Shown piece by piece: positions 50,501-62,500 of a DNA stretch of 64,000 nucleotides. Within the stretch, counting starts at the first letter, position 1; every line of letters starts with the position of its first letter. The position numbers were made by a program, and so were the translations under genes. Source of the stretch: Leptasterias polaris (taxonomy: Eukaryota; Echinodermata; Asteroidea; Forcipulatida; Asteriidae); contig JAZGTN010000213.1 in NCBI GenBank assembly GCA_037783415.1, forward strand, positions 62,001 through 126,000, given 5' to 3'. Below the pieces are notes generated by a model that saw only the letters and a program-made list of their open reading frames with translations, was not told the origin of the DNA and searched no databases.

Positions 50501-53500
50501 GAATTTAGGAGGGGCTAGCTCTAAGATGCACTTATTTTCCAACAGATAGAGTCCTTCTGAAAATGGTGGAACAAACATTAAAAGTCTCTAACCTCAAGTA
50601 AAAATGGGATCAGTTGCTCAAGTACATATCTGGAATTCAACAGATTAAATCATCTCTAATTGTGATGGAGATATTTATGAATTTAAAAGAGAGGCTTTAA
50701 GATCAAATTATAGAACAATTCTCTGGGGTTTTCTTCCCAAATCACAAACTGAAACTCCTTTTCTTGTCTTCTGTCCATGGGGTTCTTGGCTAGTATAGTG
50801 ATAAGGTTTGCTTCTCTGAGAATACTTGGCTTCAAAACCAGAATTAATGAATACGTAACAAAGCGTCGTATATTGGCGTTCATTGACTTTGTTTGTACAT
50901 CTGGGTTATTATAAGCAAAATATGACCTTTTGACATTACAAAACTTGTGCTATTGTAAGAGATACGACCTTGTTGCACCCACAGGCATAGTGTTAGCCAG
51001 AGGGGTGTCTGGGTGTCTTTTGGACGCCCTGTTTTAAATTTGGACACCCTGTTTCATCTGTCATTTACATGTAAATGTATTGTAAGTGAACAATTTAGAC
51101 ACCCAGTTTTAAAATTTCCAGCAGATTTGGACACCCTTTTACCAAATCCTGGCTAAAACCTTGCCCACAGGACAATATTCATAAGTGTGCCTACCAAAAA
51201 TGACATTAACTAAGGAAAATTACCTTCCTTAAAACTGCAATCACAAACCAAACAGGCAGATTGAAATTATTTCCGAGCTCACCTGAATATGACTAGGTTC
51301 ATCCCGGTCTTGTGTGTATTGTTGTACTCCTCCAGTCCGATCTCAACAACTTTGCTGAACTCATCGACTGATTTCACCTCTTCATAGATCTTGTCCTCTG
51401 GTTCAGCGTCCACGTTCATGTAATCACCGAACATGAGACTGCGCATGTCGTCCTCGCACACCGCATTGCCATCTTTGCCGAGATGCTCGAAGACAGCGTC
51501 AAAACTGTCCTTGAAAATATCCTTGACCAAGGTCTTAGTGATGCTGAGGAGGAATGAGGAAAGTCAAAATAATGCGTTTAAGATTATTTAAAATTTCACA
51601 TTTCATCTTGCGGGAATAAAGAATAAAGCTAGAAATCCATGTGTCCATCATGCAAATAAAAATACAAAAAATAGTTAGTGGTCTGACGTTTTGAACATAG
51701 CAGAGTCGTTCTCTCATTTAGCCTTTCGAGAAAGACTCTGCTAAGGTCGAAACGTCAGGCCACTAACTATTTTTTGGCATTTATACCACAGGTCCTTGTG
51801 TATGGTAAGCAGTTTGAAACAGCTAATTCTGTTTTATAAAATGAAAATACACGCCCAGCAATGCACCCAAATTGTTATGGATAATGCAGTTTGCAATACA
51901 GATACTATGTGTGTTGTTTGGCATGTATACTTTCATTTTAACGCACTACACACTTTGCATTATGAACACATTGGTTTCCGGCCTGAATATCTACGGTGAA
52001 AAACTCACTCAAACAGCCAGAGTCGGTCATTGTCTTCTACCAGTCGATCGTAGAACACCCTGAAGACTTCATGAACCCAGAGCCGAGTGAACGTCCTCTT
52101 GTTCTCCACGGCTTGCTTCGTGATGAGCAGCACCCCCATGACGACACGGGCAAAGTCACGTAGGTTGAAGGTGTAGTGGGACTTGGCCGGAGTGGGGAGA
52201 AGGTTAGCCATGGCCTGCTTGTAGATCTCCATGGTGCCGGCGACGATCATGTTGCCACCAGTGAAGTAGTCTGGTGCGAATTCATTCGCCTGGTATGGAG
52301 AGAGAAGGGGTGGGGGTAAACTCAGACTGTCACAAATCATGCGTTAACTTGTTAAAATGCCTCTATAATTTTTTTATTTATGTAAATGCCTTCAATACAA
52401 ATATTACATTAATTATAAATTGCATCTATAACATTCCACAGGCTGCAGACAAGGTTTGGACACAGACTAGAGACAAGGTTTGACAACTGCTGTGAGTCCC
52501 TTTTTTGTTTACAGCAATCTTTTGCGGATTTTGGTATCTGTCAAGTTTCCAAAGTAGATTTTCCAAACGGTCTTCCTCAGAATCCGTTTAATAATTTTCA
52601 TTCCATTCCATTTCAATTTCTTTATTTATTCTGGTTGTGATGCCAAAGACTCTTTAAAAAAAAGCAAACTTAATCACTACTAGCCAAGAACCCCATGGGG
52701 AGAAAACAAGGAAGGAAGTTTCAGTTTTAGGAGGAAAACCCCACAGAATTATTCTCTGGAAAACCTACACGATCAGGTAGAGACTGAAAGCCCAATCCAT
52801 ATAGTTCCTGGTTTGATTGGCTGCATAGTGCACCACAGCACCTTGTAAACCATTAGATGGTTCTATGTAAAGGAATAGGTCTCATACTTCAAAAACGTAG
52901 CTCCACATACCTTGCAGGAAAATACTGACTGTTGAAGCGCCTTGAGCGTCACTGAGTGACGATATGAGCGCTGTATAAGAAGCCACTATTATTATACAAT
53001 ACCCCCAGAAGGATTTCAACAGGGGTCCCAGAGGTGGAAGGCGAGGAATGATACCATTACACCAACCAGACCACTAAAATTATTAATTCAGTTTCAATCC
53101 AAGTGGTTTCAAAATGTTTTCCTTGAATATTGTTTTTGTTATTTTTGTTGTTGTTTATTTTGTCCCCAACTCACCCTGAGGTAGTAGCTGACGATGGTAG
53201 TGAATATCCGCTGCATGGTCTCGTCATTGAACGGAGTGATTCCGATGATGTTGAAGTGACGTAAGAATCTGGATGTGACCGGGTTACGTCCCCCCCCTGG
53301 TGGCCCCATGGCAGTCAAGAACTGCACGTCAGTTAAGACGATCTTAGTGGTGTCTTTCTTGTCATACCTGGGAAGGGTGGAGGGGGGGGGGGGGGGTTGT
53401 AATGGATGGGGTGGTTAGAGAGAGAGAAGTCAATTATGCAATGTGACTAAATGTGTTCAAAAATTGGCCAGCAGAATTATTATTGGCTATCAGAATTATC

Positions 53501-56500
53501 CCAACTACTCTAAGACTCTAGAACTTTTGGGTACTCCCTCACAAGAGGCTAGAAAAAATACACTTCTTCTCAATTTTGGCAATCAATTGTTGAATTCTAG
53601 CAATTTTAGGCATAAGCTTTCCCCTCTGAAATCAAGTTGTACTGTTATTGAGCTAAGGGATAGCACCTCGTTTGGAATATTACTGCCCATTGTAGAACCC
53701 AGAGTTTCAACAACTCCATTGTTCCTTCTCTAGCAAGAATTCTATCATTTTTGTTTGATTTATTTTAGGTTGGCTAAAGTCTTCACTCCATTTTTACACC
53801 TCTGCCTTTATGTGCAGTTTTTGATGTTTGTCCTTTTTAATGTGTAGTTTTGTAAAACAAATTGTATTAATTTTGCTCTTTTTACAGCTGTAAAATAATA
53901 TTTTCACGTAAACCTTTGGTTTTTGGAATTGTTCAATTGTTATAATCCTATATAAATGTAGATATATACAATAAAACAAATCTGTGAAAATTTCATTTCA
54001 AAAGGAGGAAGTGTTTCGACATATCGCCAAAAATCCGGAGCAATTATGTCCACGCAGGAAGAATAATTCGTAATTGGAATACACTTTCTGAGAAACGTAT
54101 CTGACAGTAACATTTCTCAGATTCAAACTTCTATCTTTTTCCATAACCACATTACTTCGAAGTGAATTGATTCTCCAAATGCTTTGTAGTATCCAAAGCT
54201 GCTGTACTTCTAACCAAGTTAGTTTTGATTGCCACTAATTTTAAGAGTGATTACAAAACTTTTACCTTCGCTTTAAAACAACCTTACACATCGATGTATA
54301 AAGGTAAAAACCAAAATATGTTCAGATCAACATAGTTGTAAATTTGGCATGTCGTGGCCCAGCAGTCAAACACACCAGACTCAAGCTCTGGTGTTTCTGA
54401 TCTGCAGAGTGTGGGTTCGAGTCCTTGTCTTGACACTTGTGTCCTTAAGCAAGACACTTGACCATGCTTGCTTCATCCTTTGGATGGGAATTTAAGCCAT
54501 TGGTTTCGTGTGTTGTGTATTAAATGCATGTTAACCATGATACTGTAAATCCATCATAAATTGATTAATTTTGATGGTGGTCTGGTGCCTAACCAGGCCC
54601 ATAACTTACCAGTTTCCATGATCGAAGTACTGTCTGAGAAGCTCAATGGGCGGCTGGGCACCATACTGCTCCCTAGCAGGCATGTTGAGATCATCTACAA
54701 AGATGACCGAGCGTTTACCCATAGGGGGACCGAAGACACCCTTACGCCTCTTGTCTAGCTTAGACATGATAATGTCCTTTTGAGAAAAAACAAACGTGAA
54801 ACACATGAATTTGAAATATCTTTTCAATCAATGCTCTGTTGTCTTTTTAAGGGAGCATCTAAAAAGTCTGGCACATTCTAGATGAACAAGAATGCTCCAG
54901 TGGGCACACGCCCACCATCCACTGGACGTCAAAAATTCCGATAGACTGCATTATTGTGCAGAAGAATAGGGACAATCTTACACAAGTAAATATGAGCATT
55001 AGTAATTTGATTTCTCCAGTGGAATGTTTCAGCAGTCCAACGGAACGATCCATATCCACGTGCTGGAATACTAATTCGATCCAATTAGAACAATCCAATT
55101 GAGACACTACCTAAGTGGGATGCATTGAGCTTGCAAACCTGTCACAAGCAGGTTTTATCTTACGTCACGCTAGCACTTTGTACAATTGTCTTAACATCAT
55201 CGACAAAGCCTGTGTTGCGTAAAACATAAACATTGGGCACAATGTTCGGAACAGTGTCTACCAAGTTATGGCGGGATCGTAGATTCTTACTTGGGCTTAC
55301 ACCACAGATTGGGCTTAGGCTCTGTCTTTAGCTTGATCGGTAGTTTTGAAAAAGATACGCTTTCAGTATGGGACTTCAAACATGTGAATCGTGCTTAAGC
55401 TGTAACAAAGCGCAAGCTGTGGTTTCATCAATGGCAACATGTCATTATGACAACAATAACAATGTGTCATTATGACGGCAATGGCAATGTGCCTTATCCA
55501 GGGATGAGATTTCATGTCTGAGAACATTCCTGACAATGGCTTGTGGGGCCTGGGTTCCTCCTTCATGTTAGACCCTGAACCTTGAAATTCAGGAGGTTCA
55601 CAGACTCTGCATACCTGCCAACATTGAAACCTCAGAAACAAGAACACCAGTTTTACGAGTTCACAGATAGCGAAGCAAGAAGTCGTGGGAGTAAAGCTTA
55701 TAACATGTACACATTTTATACAAAATATGTACGTATTTAAAACAATGTACAAAAATAATTGTATCCCGTAAGAAAATCTTTACTGTCGCAAGCAAACGGC
55801 ACCCTCTTTTGCCAGAACTTTTTTATCTTTTTCATTGCTGTCATTGTCAGAAATAAGAATATTCTGATTTTGTGCGGCCTGTAATCTCAAAAATCTGGAC
55901 AGTTACAATTAAATCTGAACAGTTGCCAGATATGACTATGTGCATCACCAGAAATACAAAACTACAGGTTGGGGCACAAAATGGACTATTTCTCTCTCCC
56001 TTTGGCGACTGCTCTACCTCTTTAAAGAAAAAATCTCAAGGCTCTTGAAGACTTTGAGAAAAATCCTGATATCAGGAAATATCCTTAGAAATCCCATGCC
56101 TGCTTACCTGAGTCTGGCCGGCGCTGGTCTGTGCAGAGAAGTTAATGAATAGAGGCAGGAAATCATCCTTGGATAAATTGTTCATGAGTTTATCTTTGAC
56201 GTACACACTCTTGCCTGTGCCTGTGGGCCCCACAAACTGGATCGCTCTGTAAAGTAATCATCAATTTCAAGATGATCGTAGAATTTGTCAATTCAGATTT
56301 ATTGATACCTTTAATAAAAAGATGGGTGGGGAGGGTGGGGGGTCTGAAGTTGTTTAAACTGATAGCTCTAGTAATAAAGCTCCTCAAAAGTGTGGTTTAT
56401 ATTAAACACATTTGTCAGCACCGTTTGAATAACCCCTCATGATTTTAAGGCATTTTCTGCCAAATAAGTTTAAATAAATTATTGATATTTGACAAATTTA

Positions 56501-59500
56501 GACAAATCTTTTTGGTCTTTCTATGGCTGATCCAGGATTTGTGATAACAAGTTTAACATCAGTTGGATACTTTAAAAAAAGACACAAGATTTCCAGTAAG
56601 ATTTTTGTTTTGACACACAACCTTTTCCCACCAGCTATGGTCAAACATGACAAACAGCACTGGTAAGCAATCTAAAATCTGATGCAACATTCCAACAACA
56701 ACTAGAAGCAAGTATAGCAAAATTATTAAGACTTCAAAGAACAAAACCCCCCAAATGTGCTTGGGCAACTCTGAACTCTCATACAGAAGCCGGGGACTAT
56801 GTGTGGCCTGTCAAGAAATGGTGCACAGCCTCCTTAAAACACTGAGCACCCTCCTCTGCTGGCTACCCGATGACATCTGGGGGGATTTATTGTGCAAATA
56901 TTCTCATGGATTCATAATGATTTCTTGCTTACCTCTGATGCCTGATAGATATATCCATGAGGTAGGTATAGCGAGCAGTGTCCATAGTGGGTACTATGAT
57001 CTCCTGTACTTTACGCCCTTGCCCTATTTCAACATTCTTGATGGTTTCATTCCAATGGATCCACTTGCCTCGTGCTTTGTACTATGAGATGAGAATAATA
57101 AAACTAAAGTAAAACCCTCTGCTGCATCTTCCCATGTTGTATCATAAACTTGGGTGTGATCCCTGGCTATGAGGCAGTTACAGATTGAATGGCTGCTGAC
57201 TGGCATCCCCAACCAAAGTTGACAAAATAGGGAGACCGCAACCATTACAGCTACATAGCTCAAGTGCCGGCATGTTTCCGGGCAATATCATGTTATTGTT
57301 ACGCTGTAAGGTGCAATGTTACAAAGACAAAAGATTCAAGCATTGTTCCCATCTGTTAATAATCCAGAATATTACAGCATTAGGCTTAGCTTTAATGAGT
57401 CATCAGAATCTGGGTTCAAATCCTCACCATGCTGATAAACCTTTGGCGATACACAAACCCATGATTAGCTTCTCTGCACCCAGGTGTATTAATGGATACA
57501 ATCTATAGTCTCTCAAAGGTTTAGATACAAAACATTCAGTCAAAATCAAGAACCGCAACTCTACTTACGTCATACATGTAGTCGTACACTAATCCTTCTG
57601 GAGGGAGTGGTACATCCAGTTTAGCGCCGATCTCGCTGGGGAAGGGATGAGCTTCGTTCTTACCGGACATAATGTCTCGGAAGAAACCATCAAATTTGCT
57701 TCGGCCATCCGTGTCGACCACTGCTCCGACAGACCAGATGAGGGAAAAAAATACTGTGGACTACAAGAAAGACGTGGAAAAGACAGGAGTGAGCCACTGT
57801 TTGAGTGGAACTTTCACGCAAGTGAGGATTGCGGAGACACCATGTGCACTAACTCTCTTTATGAGTTGTGGTGATTCTGAGAAGAAACGGTGGTTTGACA
57901 ACTCAACGTTTCGACCGGTGTGCTCTGATTGTCTTCAAGAGGTGATTAGAGCACACTGATCGAAAAGTTGAGTTTTCAAACCACAGGTTCTTCTCAGAAC
58001 CACCACAACTAATAAAGGACATTGATGTACATGGTGTCTCCGCAAACCTCACTTGATAGTGTTCCCCATCATGCAAAGTTTCCAATCCTTCTGAGTGAAA
58101 CTTTGTAATGAATGCTAGCAGAACCGGATAATTGAAAAACCCTTCTAAGTGCCACGGCAGCTCGGGGCTGTATACTCCCCAGGGAGCTGAGAAAAATTAA
58201 AGGAATGTTACTGGCCCAATGACCAGGACACTAATGTAAAGCGCATTGAGACGCTATTGTAAAATGTGCTATATAAGAACTAGTTATTATTAATTCAAAG
58301 GTTGAAATGCCTTTATCTTATAGTTTTTCGTATTTAAGAAAGTCTTTCTGAAATGTCGGTTTTCCTTGAACGGCAGTAGGCCATAAAAAGTGACATAAAG
58401 TAAATCTTCCCCAAGGGCAATGAACAGTCAATAAGAGAGATACTTACAACTATCCAAGCCTTCAGATGCTTCAGGTCTGTGTCTGGTTTTAAGTGATCCG
58501 CTAAGAACATGTTGACAAAGTACATCAGTGATCTGGCTAGGTTGTTCGTGCTCGTTGGGACGTATTCCTGCTCCCCCCAAAACAAATATCTTATGTTAGA
58601 CTAAAAAGTAAAATCAACAAGTTTGTGGCCGAGGGGTCTAATAAGTCCACATAGTGCTTCAAAGTCCCTACATTATGTGGATTCTTTTGTTCTCAGGTCC
58701 ACACTTTGTATGTAACGCTTAAACAAGGGCACTCTTTTCCTAAACAAAGGTTACAAGAACCGCATAGTATTATTATTATTTGATTGTATGATGTATGATC
58801 AGCACTTCATACTTTTTAGTGCTTCCATAGTCCTGCAGAACAAAAAGATGTTGGATACAGAGACACTATTCATAAGGGGGGGGGGGGGGGGGGAGAGACA
58901 CAACTAACAATTCATCCACTCAGGACTATAAGGCCATTAGTGCAATTTGTGTGGGTTTCATAAAATTGCTTTTGCATATTTTGGAGTTCCTGGTAAATGG
59001 GGTTTATTGATCAACAGTGGTCTTCAGAATGTTTGTTTGGCAAAAAGAAACATTAATTTTCTACGTAAAACATTCATTTGTTGATTTTGATTTATTGTTT
59101 CAAATGTGTCATGCATTTTTCATTTAATGACCTTTTGATCATTACCAATACGAAATTGCAATTGATGACCTTATAGTACAGAGCAGACAAACTATACCTT
59201 TGTGTTCCGATGCACAAAGTCAATACTGGGTTCCAGCAGCCAATCAAAGAGAGCGATGAAGAGCGGTTCTTCCTTTTGCAGCTCCTCTGGAAGTTTGTTA
59301 AGCCAGGATCGGAAGACGGGTCTCCAGCCAAGGTTAGACGGCTCCAAGTAGATCATGCCGCAACGACTCACGGTAGCCGGCTACGACGTTCAAGACAGAA
59401 ACATTATTGCATTAATGTTGGAAGGAGAGGAAGATATGCCTCTAGCCATTGGGCTAGCTTGGTGGTCTAGTGGTAAGACATCTGCTATAGCCTTGCAAAG

Positions 59501-62500
59501 GTTGTGGATTCGAATCCTACCTGAGTGATATGCCTGTATAGTTTTTCCCACAGGACTCAAGAAAGAAAGTCTTGAGTATACAGTGCTAATATACACATCA
59601 GTGTTAGGTTAGAACCAAATTATATTCTTCAATCCTGATGCAAAATCATCTTCTATTAAAGATATGACTAGTTCATTAAAGTTTTTTCTTAGATGTGTAA
59701 CAAGGAACAAATCAAATATGTTTGGGTTTTACCACATGACGATGTGTGACAAGCACTGTATACTCAGTGCTTTCCTGAATTGGCAGACAAACATTCACAG
59801 GCATACTACATGGGTTGGATTGAAACCCACGACCCCATATTCTAGAGCAGATATCTGAGAATGTGGGGGTTGTGGGTTTGAATCCCACTCGAGTAGTATG
59901 CCAATGAATTTTGTCTTTCTTTTTCTGCAGAACTTGGGAAAGCACTGAGTATACAATGTTTATTACACATCAGATTATGGTAAAACATATACCAATCGGA
60001 ACAAATACTGAAGCTTATTATTAACTGGGCCCCAAGACTGATTTATAAACAATGTAGATGTGTGAATTGAAATGGCTGTCATCATGTTTACAATCCACCA
60101 TCTTGTTTGGGGAAACTGAGGTCAATGTATCAGATCAATGTGAAGATCGCCTCATGCCGACTGTCATTGGATTTTGTTATCAAAATAGAAGCCTCCACTT
60201 GTGTCCCTACGGTGATGATTGACAAAATGGTGAGTTTAAATTTAAATAAAGAAGATACTCAAATCGAGACGTCCATAAAGACTCACCGAGGCCTGGGAGA
60301 GATCCATACACTCAAAGATGAGACTCATACAGTTGGACATCTGGATGATCTCACCACTCATGAGACACAGCTTCTTGTTATCGTCGAGTACGGTGTTCAT
60401 GCTCTCAATCCATAGGGTGTCGATCGGGCCGTCGAAGATCACCCATTTACGGTCGGTGGTGTCCGTCGAGGCAAACTCGCGGAAAGTGTTGGCGACGACT
60501 CCATCAGTCCACTGAGGGGGTGAAATTTATTATAACGCAATATTGCATAAATACAATCAAAACAGACTTAACATCAGAGCTACAAATCACACAAGTTTAC
60601 TAAGCAGAGACAAATTTTGCTGAGCAAACAGGGCAAGCTCAAAGTAAATTTGATGGTGAAGTCCAAGATGAGTACAAAGTCCCAAAAATGATTCGACCTA
60701 AAGGATGTCTGTAGTCCATGGCCCAATTTGGTATTTTCTTGGATTATCCTTCTGGTAAAATGTTGACTACATTTGGCGATAGGGCTTTTTCTGTGGCAGC
60801 CCCTAAGCTTTGGAATGCGCTACCGTTTCATATACGTAGCGAACAGAAACTTACCTCTTTTAAATGTAATATAAAAACCCACCTTTTTAAAGCCGCTTTT
60901 TAGTGTGTCTTTCTTCTATGGTCACCTTGCCAGTTAGTTTAGATTTTTAGCATAGATAGGGTTAGAGGCGTCTGTCTCCTGAAAAGGTCAAAACATTACC
61001 GATGCCAGCAGGGATAGGCCTATGTAATAAGTAACTATTAGTTCACTGTTGGCGGGACAGACGTATCCCCATACTTTTGTTTGGGCACTGGCCTGGTGAT
61101 CAGTCTTTTTTCTTTGTCGTTTTCTTCCATTCTGTGCTTTTTAACATGTGTTCTGCGCCTTTGATCATTTTGTATGTAAGGGGCGCAATATAAATTTTAA
61201 ATATTATTATTATTATTATTTCATAAAGGTGCTTAAACAAAAAATACAGTAACTCAAACCCACACTCTGCTGATCAGAAACAACAGAGCTTGAGTTCTCT
61301 TAAATGCTAGGCCACCACAATTGAATGTGAATGTTCTTTCTTCTTTGAGATTGCCTGAAACGTTGTTGTCTGTAAATTGTCTCATGACATGGCTCTTACA
61401 GTCTATGGGAAACTTTTGTACAGGCACCAAGGCCAAGACCAGGGCAACAGAGGCAATGGGCTCTGTAGCCTCAGTGTAATTCCAGGCCTGCTAGACCAAG
61501 TCACCAACTCAAGTCAACAAATCTAATACAGGCATGATGTTTGGTGCTTGGAAAAAAGTAGGAACATAATGTTTGAGCACAAGGGCTGACCTACTTGTTC
61601 ATATGTTGTATGGTTTAATATATTTTTCAGGCTATTAAATCACAATTTTTCTGATTTTTCCAAGGGCAAAAAAATCGGAAATCAGACTTAAGTAGGATGA
61701 ATACCATGCCTGTCTAATACTAGGGCCTTTGATAGAGAGTTTGTGAGGTAATTCATTTAAAGATTTAAAGAAAAATGAGTAAATACAAAAACAACAAACT
61801 GAAAAACAGTAGGTATGAAAAAGAACCTGGGGCCAATTTCATAAAGCTGTTTAAGCAGAAAACTGCTGAGCAAAACTAAGCAGAATACCAGTTACATTTT
61901 GTACATGTAAAATGGTACTATAGCAGGTAATCCTATTTTGGTAAGCATTTGTTTGTGTTGCGCTTAGCAACTTTTTATGCTTATGCTGCTCTATGAAAAT
62001 TGGGCCAAGGTGGTTTCAGGGACATTACCTCATGAGAGACAGGGTCAAACTGGCCAAAGAGTTGACCCATGGTGACGGCTTTGGGATTGACCGTCCGATA
62101 GAGGGCTTTCTCTTCATCATTGAGACCCTTCTCATTGAGGAGGGTCAGGGTGTCAGCGAGGACATGGAGTACCTCAGTCTTGCCTGCGAAGGGCTCGCCA
62201 ACTAACATGAAACTGAAACAGAAACAGTACATGGTAGAAATTAAAACCTTGTCCCATTGCAGTGAAAGGATGGATTCACTGAGGTGCGTTTGCAGGGTGA
62301 GAGTCATCACATACTAAAATGTCTGAAACCCATTTTGGGAAAGCTCCCTTAAAGAGTTTCCCAGTTTGGCCACCAAAACTCAGAAACTATACGTATCCTT
62401 TTCAGTGAGTGAGTGTGTTTACATTGTCATTACTTGGATTATTAAACTTAATGGATGAGCAGTTAATCTGCCTGTGGCAGTCAGCATTACTGGTTTGTTC

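Noticed and set aside
57754..57760. Acceptor at ACAG seven bases inside dynein exon w7
   Set aside because: It breaks the reading phase from exon w6; the upstream TTGTAG keeps phase and gives conserved sequence.
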